Below, piece by piece: positions 1 to 5,909 of a stretch of DNA of 8,572 bases. The position numbers and the translations under genes are program-made. The stretch spans positions 1-8,572 of the forward strand of contig DASQLQ010000020.1 of NCBI GenBank assembly GCA_035629935.1, given 5' to 3'. The notes below the pieces were generated by a model that made no database searches, had not been told where the DNA came from, and saw nothing but the letters and a program-made list of their open reading frames with translations. Position 1 is the stretch's first letter; every line of letters begins with the position of its first letter. The stretch comes from DASQLQ01 sp035629935 (GTDB lineage: Bacteria; Actinomycetota; CADDZG01; WHSQ01).

Positions 1-301
1 TGCCGTCAGGGCCGACCGCGAGCGCGACGTTGCGCATCCGATCGCCGTCGGGCACCAACGTCCCGGCGATCACCCAGACCCCATGGCTCGCGGCAGCCGA
101 TGCCAGCCCGCGCGCGAATCGCGCGTGCTCGGCGGCCAGCCCGGTGTGCAGCCGCGGCGCCCACGCCAGGGCGTACTCGGGCAGCAGCACGAGCCGAGCG
201 CCGGTCTCGGCGGCCCGGGCGACCAGCTCGGCGGCGGCCTCGGTACCGGCCGCGCCGTCGTCGGTCGCCGCGAGCTGTGCGACGGCGACCCGCAGGCTCA
301 C
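1..301 (-). CDS. Carbon-nitrogen hydrolase (nitrilase superfamily), N-terminal part
   Basis: The first 100 residues of a nitrilase-superfamily amidase are visible; the rest runs off the window edge. I translated this frame by hand from a GTG start at 301. It begins MSLRVAVAQLAATDDG, the usual opening beta strand (RVAVAQL), and continues to LLPEYAL at residues 39-45. Glu42 there matches the first catalytic residue of the family's Glu-Lys-Cys triad; the Lys and Cys lie outside the window. The later segment GVWVIAGTLVPDGDRMRNVA is also typical of the family (the strand holding the GT, then the N-A pair). The GTG overlaps the stop of the preceding small membrane-protein gene by four bases (GTGA), so translation is probably coupled. 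Members cleave C-N bonds of amides, nitriles or N-carbamoyl compounds, and the substrate cannot be told from this piece. GC content is very high (about 78%), unlike mca upstream. Confidence 0.85.
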   Translation of the reverse strand, partial: MSLRVAVAQLAATDDGAAGTEAAAELVARAAETGARLVLLPEYALAWAPRLHTGLAAEHARFARGLASAAASHGVWVIAGTLVPDGDRMRNVALAVGPDG

Positions 302-594
302 CGGTCCCGCTCGCCGAGGTCGTCAGCCGGTGCAGATCCGACCTCGGGGGCGGTCGCGGCTCCGGCACCGGGCTCGGTGTCGGACGTCGCCCCGGCCTCG
401 GACCCGGGCTCGCGCTCGCGCTCGGCAGCCTCCCTGGCCTCGTCCTCGGCGGCGCGAGCGTCGATCCGCCGCAGGTGCTTGCTCATGTTGAGCACCAGCA
501 GCACCACCACGACGGCGAGGATGAAGAACGTGAGGAATCCGCCGATACCGGGTGTGACGGTGGCGGCATCCGGCGTCGTGCCCGCGAGGATCAC
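298..594 (-). CDS. Small single-pass membrane protein encoded downstream of mca
   Basis: A 98-residue protein starting at GTG 594. Residues 16-36 (GIGGFLTFFILAVVVVLLVL) form one strong transmembrane helix, followed by NMSKHLRRID and a long charged, Ala/Glu/Arg-rich and then Ala/Pro-rich tail that looks disordered and cytosolic. A small protein with one helix followed by a basic KHLRK-like motif is found next to mca in mycobacteria (the Rv1083 position, as I remember it), so this is probably the same conserved but uncharacterised family. The GTG start overlaps the mca stop by four bases (591-594), and its own stop overlaps the start of the nitrilase-family gene in the same way, so all three genes are likely co-translated. 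The helix region is about 60-70% GC, whereas the tail exceeds 75%. Function unknown. Confidence 0.75.
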   Translation of the reverse strand: MILAGTTPDAATVTPGIGGFLTFFILAVVVVLLVLNMSKHLRRIDARAAEDEAREAAEREREPGSEAGATSDTEPGAGAATAPEVGSAPADDLGERDR

Positions 595-1463
595 GCGACC
601 TCCCGGACACCGGCGAACAGGTCGTCCTCGGGAACCTCGGTCGGCACTTTAGTTTCGACGAGCGTGTAGTCCTCCCACGGATAGACCTTCTTCTGCATCT
701 CGTCGGGGATCGCGAACCAGAAACTGTCCGGATCGATCTGGGTCGCGTGCGCGAGCAACGCCTTGCTGCGTAGCTCGACGTAATCGGCAACGTCGATCTG
801 GGCGGTGACCTTTGGGTCTTCGAAACCCATCTGGTCCCATTGGTCGAGCCACCCGGCGAACGGGCTCTCGATACCCTCCGCGGCTGCAGCTTCGTGCAGC
901 ATCGTGAATCGAGCTTTGCTGAACGTGGCGAAGTAATAGAGCTTCGACGGCTGCCAAGGTGCGCCGGCGTCTGGGAAACGCTCTCCGTCGCCAGCTTCGC
1001 GGAACGCTCTAGCCCCCCATTCGTGCACTCGGATGTGATCGGGATGCTCGTACCCCTTGGACTCGTCGTAGGAAAGGATGACTTCGGGGCGCTCGGCACG
1101 GATTATCTCGACGATCTTGCCGACCGCTTCCTCGGGATCGGCGTTCCAGAACGAGTTGGGATGATCATTGCTCGGTGTCTTCGGCATCCCGGAGTCGCGA
1201 TAGCCGAGTTGATAGATGCGCTCGACCCCCAGTAAGTCACACGCGGTCTCGAGCTCGGCGGCTCTGATCTCCGGCATCCGCTCCTTGATGCCCGGACGAT
1301 CCATGCGGGGATTCAGTATCTCGCCTTCTTCGCCGCCGGTTGCGCAGACCAGAACGACGCGCACGCCCTCGGCCGCGTAACGAGCCATCGTTCCCGATCC
1401 CTTCGACGACTCATCGTCGGGATGGGCGTGGAACGCCAGCATGGTGCGTCTCTTATCGCTCAT
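591..1463 (-). CDS. mca: Mycothiol S-conjugate amidase Mca
   Basis: Mca cleaves mycothiol S-conjugates in the cytosol, releasing glucosaminyl-inositol for recycling and a mercapturic acid for export, which detoxifies electrophiles and antibiotics. The 290-residue product has the PIG-L/LmbE fold signature AHPDDE at residues 13-18 and HPDH at 140-143. By comparison with the MshB deacetylase, His14, Asp17 and His143 should bind zinc and Asp16 act as base. Length and overall sequence, including CATGGEEGEILNP and LGYRDSGMP, fit Mca better than MshB, which shares the fold. An in-frame GTG at 1469 is possible, but ATG 1463 is preferred because a TACCCT -10 element ends exactly 7 bases upstream, the spacing of a leaderless actinobacterial mRNA, and there is no Shine-Dalgarno sequence. 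First gene of a three-gene unit with GTGA overlaps. Confidence 0.93.
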   Translation of the reverse strand: MSDKRRTMLAFHAHPDDESSKGSGTMARYAAEGVRVVLVCATGGEEGEILNPRMDRPGIKERMPEIRAAELETACDLLGVERIYQLGYRDSGMPKTPSNDHPNSFWNADPEEAVGKIVEIIRAERPEVILSYDESKGYEHPDHIRVHEWGARAFREAGDGERFPDAGAPWQPSKLYYFATFSKARFTMLHEAAAAEGIESPFAGWLDQWDQMGFEDPKVTAQIDVADYVELRSKALLAHATQIDPDSFWFAIPDEMQKKVYPWEDYTLVETKVPTEVPEDDLFAGVREVA

Positions 1464-1469
1464 GCCCAC

Positions 1470-1475
1470 TAGGGT
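1470..1475 (+). promoter_or_regulatory. -10 element for the divergent four-helix membrane protein
   Basis: TAGGGT fits the TANNNT pattern and is followed by 11 bases before ATG 1487, giving a 5' leader of only a few bases. It overlaps the opposed mca -10 element in five positions. I see no convincing -35 box upstream, and no Shine-Dalgarno sequence fits in the 23-base gap. Confidence 0.35.
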
Positions 1476-1498
1476 AATTGCCCCTTATGGAGAGACAA
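1471..1498 (-). promoter_or_regulatory. Promoter of mca, predicted leaderless
   Basis: On the minus strand TTGTCT (1498-1493) resembles a -35 box (4 of 6 consensus bases). A 16-base spacer leads to TACCCT (1476-1471), a TANNNT -10 element. Seven bases then separate it from the mca ATG, so the predicted transcription start coincides with the A of the start codon. The -35 box lies inside the divergent gene. Prediction by motif and spacing only. Confidence 0.5.
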
Positions 1499-1969
1499 GA
1501 AGGCCGTGATTACTTCGACAAAGCTCGCACTGTTGCGGCTGCATTGCTGTTCGGAGCGGGGATCGCCGCCGTGGGAGGCGCCTTTCTCGAGTGGGTCACG
1601 ATCCAACCCCCGGAGCGGGTTCCGGCCGACCAGGCGAACCGGCTCGATGCCTTCACCGGCATGGACACATCGGATGGATGGGTCGTAGTTGCCCTAGCCG
1701 GAGCGATCCTGTTGTCAGCTCTCTTCCTTGTGATCCGCAAGCGATCGCTTTACGCATGGATCGCGTTCTGGTGCTCGATGGTGATGGGTGGGATATCGAT
1801 CGCCGACTACCGCGGGATCGACGAGCTGTTCTACGAAGAGATGAACAGGATCGGGGATCCTTCTCCTGCGTTCGGTCTGACCCTCGTCGCTGTTGCAGCA
1901 CTGGTCGGGATCGTCGCGTCCGTTACGGGCGTCGCGGCGTCACCGAAGCGGGACGAAGAGCAGCCTTAA
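1487..1969 (+). CDS. Four-helix integral membrane protein, function unknown
   Basis: A 160-residue protein with four predicted membrane helices at about residues 15-36, 65-83, 88-106 and 129-150. Between helices 1 and 2 lies a hydrophilic loop of about 28 residues, rich in Pro and Asp and ending GMDTSDGW. The arrangement helix - Trp - polar loop - G-x-DTxDG - helix recurs in uncharacterised actinobacterial membrane proteins. No catalytic motif is visible. The C-terminus (ASPKRDEEQP) is charged and probably cytosolic. ATG 1487 is chosen over the in-frame TTG at 1478 because TTG is rare and would sit only two bases after the predicted -10 element. The gene is divergent from mca and convergent with the L,D-transpeptidase gene, and its TAA shares the four bases TTAA with that gene's stop. 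I do not recognise a function. Confidence 0.75.
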   Translation: MERQEGRDYFDKARTVAAALLFGAGIAAVGGAFLEWVTIQPPERVPADQANRLDAFTGMDTSDGWVVVALAGAILLSALFLVIRKRSLYAWIAFWCSMVMGGISIADYRGIDELFYEEMNRIGDPSPAFGLTLVAVAALVGIVASVTGVAASPKRDEEQP

Positions 1970-2754
1970 GCCTCGATCAGGACCGGTGTGCCGAGCGGCA
2001 ACTTCTCGAGCTTGCGCATGTCCTTGTTGAAAACGCGGACGCACCCATGAGAGACCTTTTGCCCGCGATCAGACTCGACCGCGGTGCCGTGGATCGCCGA
2101 ACGTCCCCCACCCGGCCAGTCGCTAAGCACCGGTGAGAACCCACTGAGTCCGAGCGCGAACCGCCCGTAGGGCCCGGTCGGGGACGGCTGTGGGACCGAC
2201 GCCCAGATGTAGAACGTGCCCGTCGGGGTCGGGTACTGGTCTTGTCCGATCCCGACCCTTGCCGTGCGGACGAGCTTTCCCGCCTCGAAATATTCGAGCC
2301 GGCGCTCCGAAAGATCGACCTCGATCCGTGCCGGGAGCTGGTCGACCTTCATGTCCTTCGGATCGGAACGGATCCACCCCTTCGAACCGTTGGGTCGCTC
2401 CGGAACGAGCACCTTGAACCATCCGCCCCCTTCGGTCATCTCGGCCGTGTCCAGCACCAGCAACCGAAGGCGCTGACCCAAGGGGTTCCATGCCTTCAGA
2501 CGGGTCGAGCGAGAGCTCTTGGTGGGCTTCTCGTAGATCGTGAAGAACTTGTCCTTGGTCCACAGACCGAGGCCCCCACCGGCGAAATCGGGCGGCGCCA
2601 GCTCCCCCAGCTCAAATTCTTCCGCGGGGGAAGCCGAAGGACTCGCCGGTGGCGGTGTGGGGTCGGTTTGCGCCACGTCGGCATCGCCCGCGCACGCGGG
2701 GAACGCCAGCATGCAAACCGCTACCAAGAGACGTGGAAACCGAGTCGATGTCAT
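1966..2754 (-). CDS. Secreted L,D-transpeptidase (YkuD domain) with SH3-like N-terminal domain
   Basis: A 262-residue exported enzyme predicted to form 3-3 cross-links in peptidoglycan or to anchor proteins to it, outside the membrane. It starts with a signal peptide (RFPRLLVAVCMLAFPACAGD). Cys21 could be lipidated, but FPAC is a poor lipobox because the -3 position is Phe. A Pro/Ser-rich linker follows (about residues 30-50), then an SH3-like region (about 60-130, with GGGWFKV and GSKGWI). The YkuD catalytic domain (about 142-262) contains YPTPTG, IHGT with His222, and SHGCVRV with His236 and nucleophile Cys238. All expected catalytic residues are present. ATG 2754 overlaps the nadA stop by four bases (ATGA), so it is translationally coupled to NAD synthesis genes, an uncommon pairing. 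It is the last gene of the ilvA-nadC-nadA unit. Confidence 0.9.
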   Translation of the reverse strand: MTSTRFPRLLVAVCMLAFPACAGDADVAQTDPTPPPASPSASPAEEFELGELAPPDFAGGGLGLWTKDKFFTIYEKPTKSSRSTRLKAWNPLGQRLRLLVLDTAEMTEGGGWFKVLVPERPNGSKGWIRSDPKDMKVDQLPARIEVDLSERRLEYFEAGKLVRTARVGIGQDQYPTPTGTFYIWASVPQPSPTGPYGRFALGLSGFSPVLSDWPGGGRSAIHGTAVESDRGQKVSHGCVRVFNKDMRKLEKLPLGTPVLIEA

Positions 2755-3743
2755 CCGATCGCGATCATGCGCTCGATCGGGAGCCGGGCCCGTTCTGCGA
2801 TGTCCAGAGGCACAGTGACTTCAGTCTCTCCGGTTTGAAGGGAGCGCAGCAGCTTCTTGGGAGTGATCATCTTCATATAGACGCATTCTGCCTTCTCGTT
2901 CGCCGGCATGAAGTTTCCCACCGTGTTCTCTTTCCGCAACCGATGGAGCATCCCCGTCTCCGTCGCGACGATGAATTCGCTCGCGTCGGAAGCTCGGGCC
3001 CTGCGAACCATGCCTCCCGTGCCCAGAACGAACGATCTATCCGCCGGAAGGTCCCCCGTCGACAGCATGTAAAGGGCCTGCGACGCACAACCGCATTCAG
3101 GGTGGATGTGAAGCTCGGCATCCGGGTGCGCGGCCATGGTGTCCTGGATATCGCTGGGCTCGATCCCCGCATGAACGTGGCATTCACCCATCCAGATGCG
3201 CATGTTCTGTCGACCCGTCTCGCGCTTCACGTGCTCGCCCAGAAACATATCCGGGCCGAACAGGATCTCTTTGTCGGGAGGGATCGCTTCGACGACCTTG
3301 ACCGCGTTCGCCGATGTGCAGACGTAGTCGCACTCTGCTTTCACTTCGGCAGTCGTATTAACGTAGAAGACGACACTCGCGCCCGGGTGTTCAGCTTTCC
3401 ATGCGCGCAGTTCGTCGGCCGTGATCGAAGCGGCAAGCGAACAGCCCGCACCCGCGTCCGGGATTATCACCCGCTTGTCGTAAGCCAGGATCTTCGCGGT
3501 TTCTGCCATGAAGTGAACGCCGCAGAACACGATCGTGGATTCGTCCACCTCAGCAGCAACGCGCGAGAGCTCCAGTGAATCGCCGACGAAGTCGGCTACG
3601 TCTTGGATCGCCGGAACCTGATAGTTATGGGCGACGATGATCGCGTCCTTCTCGCGAGCAAGACGCTTGACCTCCGCGCTCCATTCCTCCGCGTGCAGGC
3701 CCTCGTCGCTCAGGTCGGCGGCCGCAGCCGGGGTCATGACCAC
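2751..3743 (-). CDS. nadA: Quinolinate synthase NadA
   Basis: NadA condenses iminoaspartate with dihydroxyacetone phosphate to quinolinate, using a [4Fe-4S] cluster, in de novo NAD synthesis. The 330-residue product carries the family motifs VAHNYQVPAIQDVADFVGDS (37-56), FCGVHFMAE (73-81), GAGCSLA (98-104), GECHVHAG (186-193) and HPECGC (214-219). Cys74, Cys188 and Cys217 are the likely cluster ligands. The frame is open upstream to 3905, but those residues overlap nadC and look random. GTG 3743 is chosen because GGAGGT (3758-3753) lies 9 bases before it. ATG 3737, two codons on, is the alternative and would be 15 bases from that site. The GTG shares one base with the nadC stop (TAGTG). No nadB gene lies between nadA and nadC or elsewhere in the window. 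Confidence 0.95.
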   Translation of the reverse strand: MVMTPAAAADLSDEGLHAEEWSAEVKRLAREKDAIIVAHNYQVPAIQDVADFVGDSLELSRVAAEVDESTIVFCGVHFMAETAKILAYDKRVIIPDAGAGCSLAASITADELRAWKAEHPGASVVFYVNTTAEVKAECDYVCTSANAVKVVEAIPPDKEILFGPDMFLGEHVKRETGRQNMRIWMGECHVHAGIEPSDIQDTMAAHPDAELHIHPECGCASQALYMLSTGDLPADRSFVLGTGGMVRRARASDASEFIVATETGMLHRLRKENTVGNFMPANEKAECVYMKMITPKKLLRSLQTGETEVTVPLDIAERARLPIERMIAIG

Positions 3744-4591
3744 TAGTGCTCGACCTCCAGAGCGACATCGATGTTGGGGGCCGAGTGCGTCAGCGCACCA
3801 ACCGAGATCAGGTCCACGCCGGTAGCCGCATAGTCGGCAACGTTGTCCAGTGAGATTCCTCCGGATGCCTCCAGGAGGACACCCCCGGCCGCGCGATCGA
3901 CGCACGCGCGCACCTCGTCGACCGTCATGTTGTCCAGGAGGACTACATCGGCGCCCGCTGCGATCGCCTCTTCGAGCCCGGCGATGTCCTCGACCTCGAC
4001 CTCGACCTTGAGTCCGTGGGGCACCGATGTCTTGGCGCGCTCCACGGCGGAAGTGATCCCGCCGACCGCTGCGATGTGATTGTCCTTGATCAAAACTCCA
4101 TCATCCAAACCGGAACGGTGATTGGTGCCGCCGCCCACTCGGACCGCGTACTTCTCGAGGGCTCTCAACCCCGGAGTCGTCTTTCGCGTATCGACGACCT
4201 TTGCCTTCGTGCCTTCGATCGCGCTCGTGAAGCGAGCGGTGAGGGTCGCTATCCCCGACAGATGACCGAGCAGGTTCAGGGCGGTGCGCTCGGCGGTAAG
4301 GATCGCGCCCAACCGGCCTTCGATAACTACAAGGGTCTCGTTCGCCTCGGCGCTTCCACCTTCTTGAACCTTCGGTTGCCACTCGATGGGATCGTCATCG
4401 GCCAACTCGAAGCAAGCGCGCACCAAAGGTAGTCCGGCGATCACGGCGGCTTCCCGAGCTTCGATCCGAGCCCGCCCGGACGCGTCCGCCGGCACGACCG
4501 ACTCGGTCGTTACATCTCCACGACCGATGTCCTCGTGTAGGAAACCGAGCACCAGGTCCCTCACGTCGCTGTGATCCAAGCTGATATCCAT
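3743..4591 (-). CDS. nadC: Nicotinate-nucleotide pyrophosphorylase (carboxylating) NadC
   Basis: NadC (quinolinate phosphoribosyltransferase) turns quinolinate and PRPP into nicotinate mononucleotide, CO2 and pyrophosphate, taking the product of NadA. The 282-residue protein has the N-terminal segment LHEDIGRGDVTTESVVP, then TALNLLGHLSGIAT, DTRKTTPGLR, KYAVRVGGGTNHR, DGVLIKDNHI, the EVEVE strand, LLDNMT and SGGI near the C-terminus, all family signatures in the expected order. ATG 4591 gives the usual N-terminus; GTG 4594 and GTG 4609 are in frame too. None has a clear ribosome-binding site, although AAAGAG lies very close to the ATG. The start is 41 bases downstream of the ilvA stop and the end overlaps nadA by one base, so ilvA-nadC-nadA-L,D-transpeptidase probably form one transcript. 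Confidence 0.95.
   Translation of the reverse strand: MDISLDHSDVRDLVLGFLHEDIGRGDVTTESVVPADASGRARIEAREAAVIAGLPLVRACFELADDDPIEWQPKVQEGGSAEANETLVVIEGRLGAILTAERTALNLLGHLSGIATLTARFTSAIEGTKAKVVDTRKTTPGLRALEKYAVRVGGGTNHRSGLDDGVLIKDNHIAAVGGITSAVERAKTSVPHGLKVEVEVEDIAGLEEAIAAGADVVLLDNMTVDEVRACVDRAAGGVLLEASGGISLDNVADYAATGVDLISVGALTHSAPNIDVALEVEH
3753..3758 (-). promoter_or_regulatory. Shine-Dalgarno site that sets the nadA start
   Basis: GGAGGT lies inside the 3' end of nadC on the minus strand, 9 bases before GTG 3743 and 15 before ATG 3737. It is one of the few strong ribosome-binding sites here and favours the GTG start, with coupled termination and reinitiation at TAGTG. Confidence 0.6.
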
Positions 4592-4632
4592 CACTCTTTG
4601 ATAACGCACGAGACGGGTGGAAGCTTTCCCGG

Positions 4633-5850
4633 CTACAGGCGTTCGGGTGAATATCCCGCTTCGACCAGGCGCTCGACGAGTACCTGGATGTGATCCGGTC
4701 CCCGGGTTTCCACCTGCAACGCAACGACCACCTCGCCGAGATGGACGGCGACGCCCTCGCGATGGTGCTCCACCCCGACGATGTTGGCCCCGAGGTCGGC
4801 AACCAATCCCAACAAACGGTGCAATTCCCCCGGATGATCCGGGATCCGTGTGTGGAAAGCGAAGTAGCGACCCGAGGCGCTGAGCCCGAAGCGGATCACC
4901 CGCAACAACAGGAGCGGGTCGATGTTGCCGCCGGACAGAACGACTCCCACGGGTGGGGTGACGTTGCCGAGCCCGCTCATCAGAGCGGCCACACCCGCCG
5001 CGCCGGCAGGCTCCAGGACCATCTTCATCCGCTCGGCACAGAAGACGAGAGCCTCCGCGATCGCATCATCGGTGACGACGACCACATCATCGACGAGCTG
5101 GCTGACGTGGGCGAGGGTCAGATCTCCCGGCGTGTTCGCGGCTATACCGTCCGCGATCGTCGACATCTGTTCGAGCTTCACCGGATGACCCTGCTCGATC
5201 GACGGTGGGAACGATGCTGCGCCGGCTGCCTGAACCCCGACGATCCTCACTTCGGGGAGCAAACGCCGGATCGCCGCCGCCACACCCGAGATCAATCCAC
5301 CACCACCAACGGGCACGACGAGCGTCTTGATGTCGGGAGCTTGTTCCGCGATCTCACACCCGATCGTTCCCTGCCCCGCGATGACGTGGGGATGATCGAA
5401 GGGGTGCACGAAGAATTGGTCCTCTTTCTCGGCGTGCTCCCATGCAGCCGAGTACGCCTCGCCGAAATCCTTTCCCGTCAGAACGACTCGAGCGCCGTAG
5501 CGCTTAGTGGCTTCGACCTTGGGGAGCGACGCGGAAGAGGGCATGAAAACCGTCGAAGGAGCGTCTTGTAGTGAAGCGGCCAGCGCCACGCCTTGAGCGT
5601 GGTTGCCGGCCGAGGCGGCGACCACCCCTCGCCGGCGGGTGTCCTCATCCAAGCGGGAGATCAGGTTGTAGGCGCCTCTGATCTTGAAGGAACCCGTGCG
5701 TTGGAGGTTCTCGCATTTGATGTACACGGGGCCGCCGATCACGTCTGACAGCGCCCTGGAACGATCGAGCGGTGTGGCTACGGCGACGCCCTCGAGACGC
5801 TTGCGAGCGTCCTCGATGTCGGCGAGATCGACCAGATCTTGAGTCTTCAC
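4633..5850 (-). CDS. ilvA: Threonine ammonia-lyase (threonine dehydratase) with one ACT domain
   Basis: A PLP enzyme that deaminates threonine to 2-oxobutanoate, the first committed step to isoleucine. The 405-residue protein has the PLP lysine in GSFKIRGA (Lys56), the substrate loop SAGNHAQG (80-87), the phosphate-binding GGGG (182-185) and the C-terminal strand VVLSGGNID. The last 80 or so residues (from about RYFAFHTRIPDHPGEL) form a single ACT regulatory domain. This is the medium form, shorter than the roughly 500-residue enterobacterial IlvA with two ACT-like repeats, so feedback behaviour cannot be assumed identical. GTG 5850 gives MKTQDLVDLADIEDARKRL, matching the family's normal N-terminus. 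An extension to GTG 5877 adds nine residues of no family character. Divergent from DAHP synthase and first gene of the unit leading into nadC. Confidence 0.93.
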   Translation of the reverse strand: MKTQDLVDLADIEDARKRLEGVAVATPLDRSRALSDVIGGPVYIKCENLQRTGSFKIRGAYNLISRLDEDTRRRGVVAASAGNHAQGVALAASLQDAPSTVFMPSSASLPKVEATKRYGARVVLTGKDFGEAYSAAWEHAEKEDQFFVHPFDHPHVIAGQGTIGCEIAEQAPDIKTLVVPVGGGGLISGVAAAIRRLLPEVRIVGVQAAGAASFPPSIEQGHPVKLEQMSTIADGIAANTPGDLTLAHVSQLVDDVVVVTDDAIAEALVFCAERMKMVLEPAGAAGVAALMSGLGNVTPPVGVVLSGGNIDPLLLLRVIRFGLSASGRYFAFHTRIPDHPGELHRLLGLVADLGANIVGVEHHREGVAVHLGEVVVALQVETRGPDHIQVLVERLVEAGYSPERL

Positions 5851-5909
5851 CTGTGAACCACGAACCCATGGTGCCACGGTGGGCTCGATTCCACGCGACG
5901 ATTCATGTC
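5851..5909. promoter_or_regulatory. 59-base divergent control region between ilvA and DAHP synthase genes
   Basis: Both genes must be transcribed from here or from inside one another. The interval contains no TA dinucleotide on either strand, so no TANNNT -10 element exists. The nearest match for the rightward gene is GACGAT (5897-5902), seven bases before ATG 5910, which would again give a leaderless mRNA. No Shine-Dalgarno sequence, leader peptide, T-box or attenuator was seen; the space is too short for those. Confidence 0.4.

Noticed and set aside
6..368. 120-codon minus-strand frame, very Arg-rich
   Set aside because: It is off frame with the nitrilase gene, which has real motifs in the frame starting at 301; the Arg/Gly/Ala content is a GC artefact.
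840..1235. 131-codon plus-strand open frame opposite mca
   Set aside because: It is fully inside mca, has no family resemblance and no start signals.
2649..3578. 309-codon plus-strand open frame opposite nadA
   Set aside because: The product has no recognisable family, no ribosome-binding site, and mirrors the strongly conserved nadA. It is open because of high GC.
3744..3905. 54-codon N-terminal extension of nadA
   Set aside because: It lies inside nadC, is Arg/Gly/Cys-rich like an off-frame translation and has no NadA similarity.
4592..4632. Possible terminator or riboswitch between ilvA and nadC
   Set aside because: Only 41 bases, with no stable hairpin plus U-run and no recognisable NAD-responsive RNA motif seen by eye.
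4690..5571. 293-codon plus-strand open frame opposite ilvA
   Set aside because: The composition is His/Arg/Asp-rich as expected of an antisense shadow, and ilvA is clearly the real gene.
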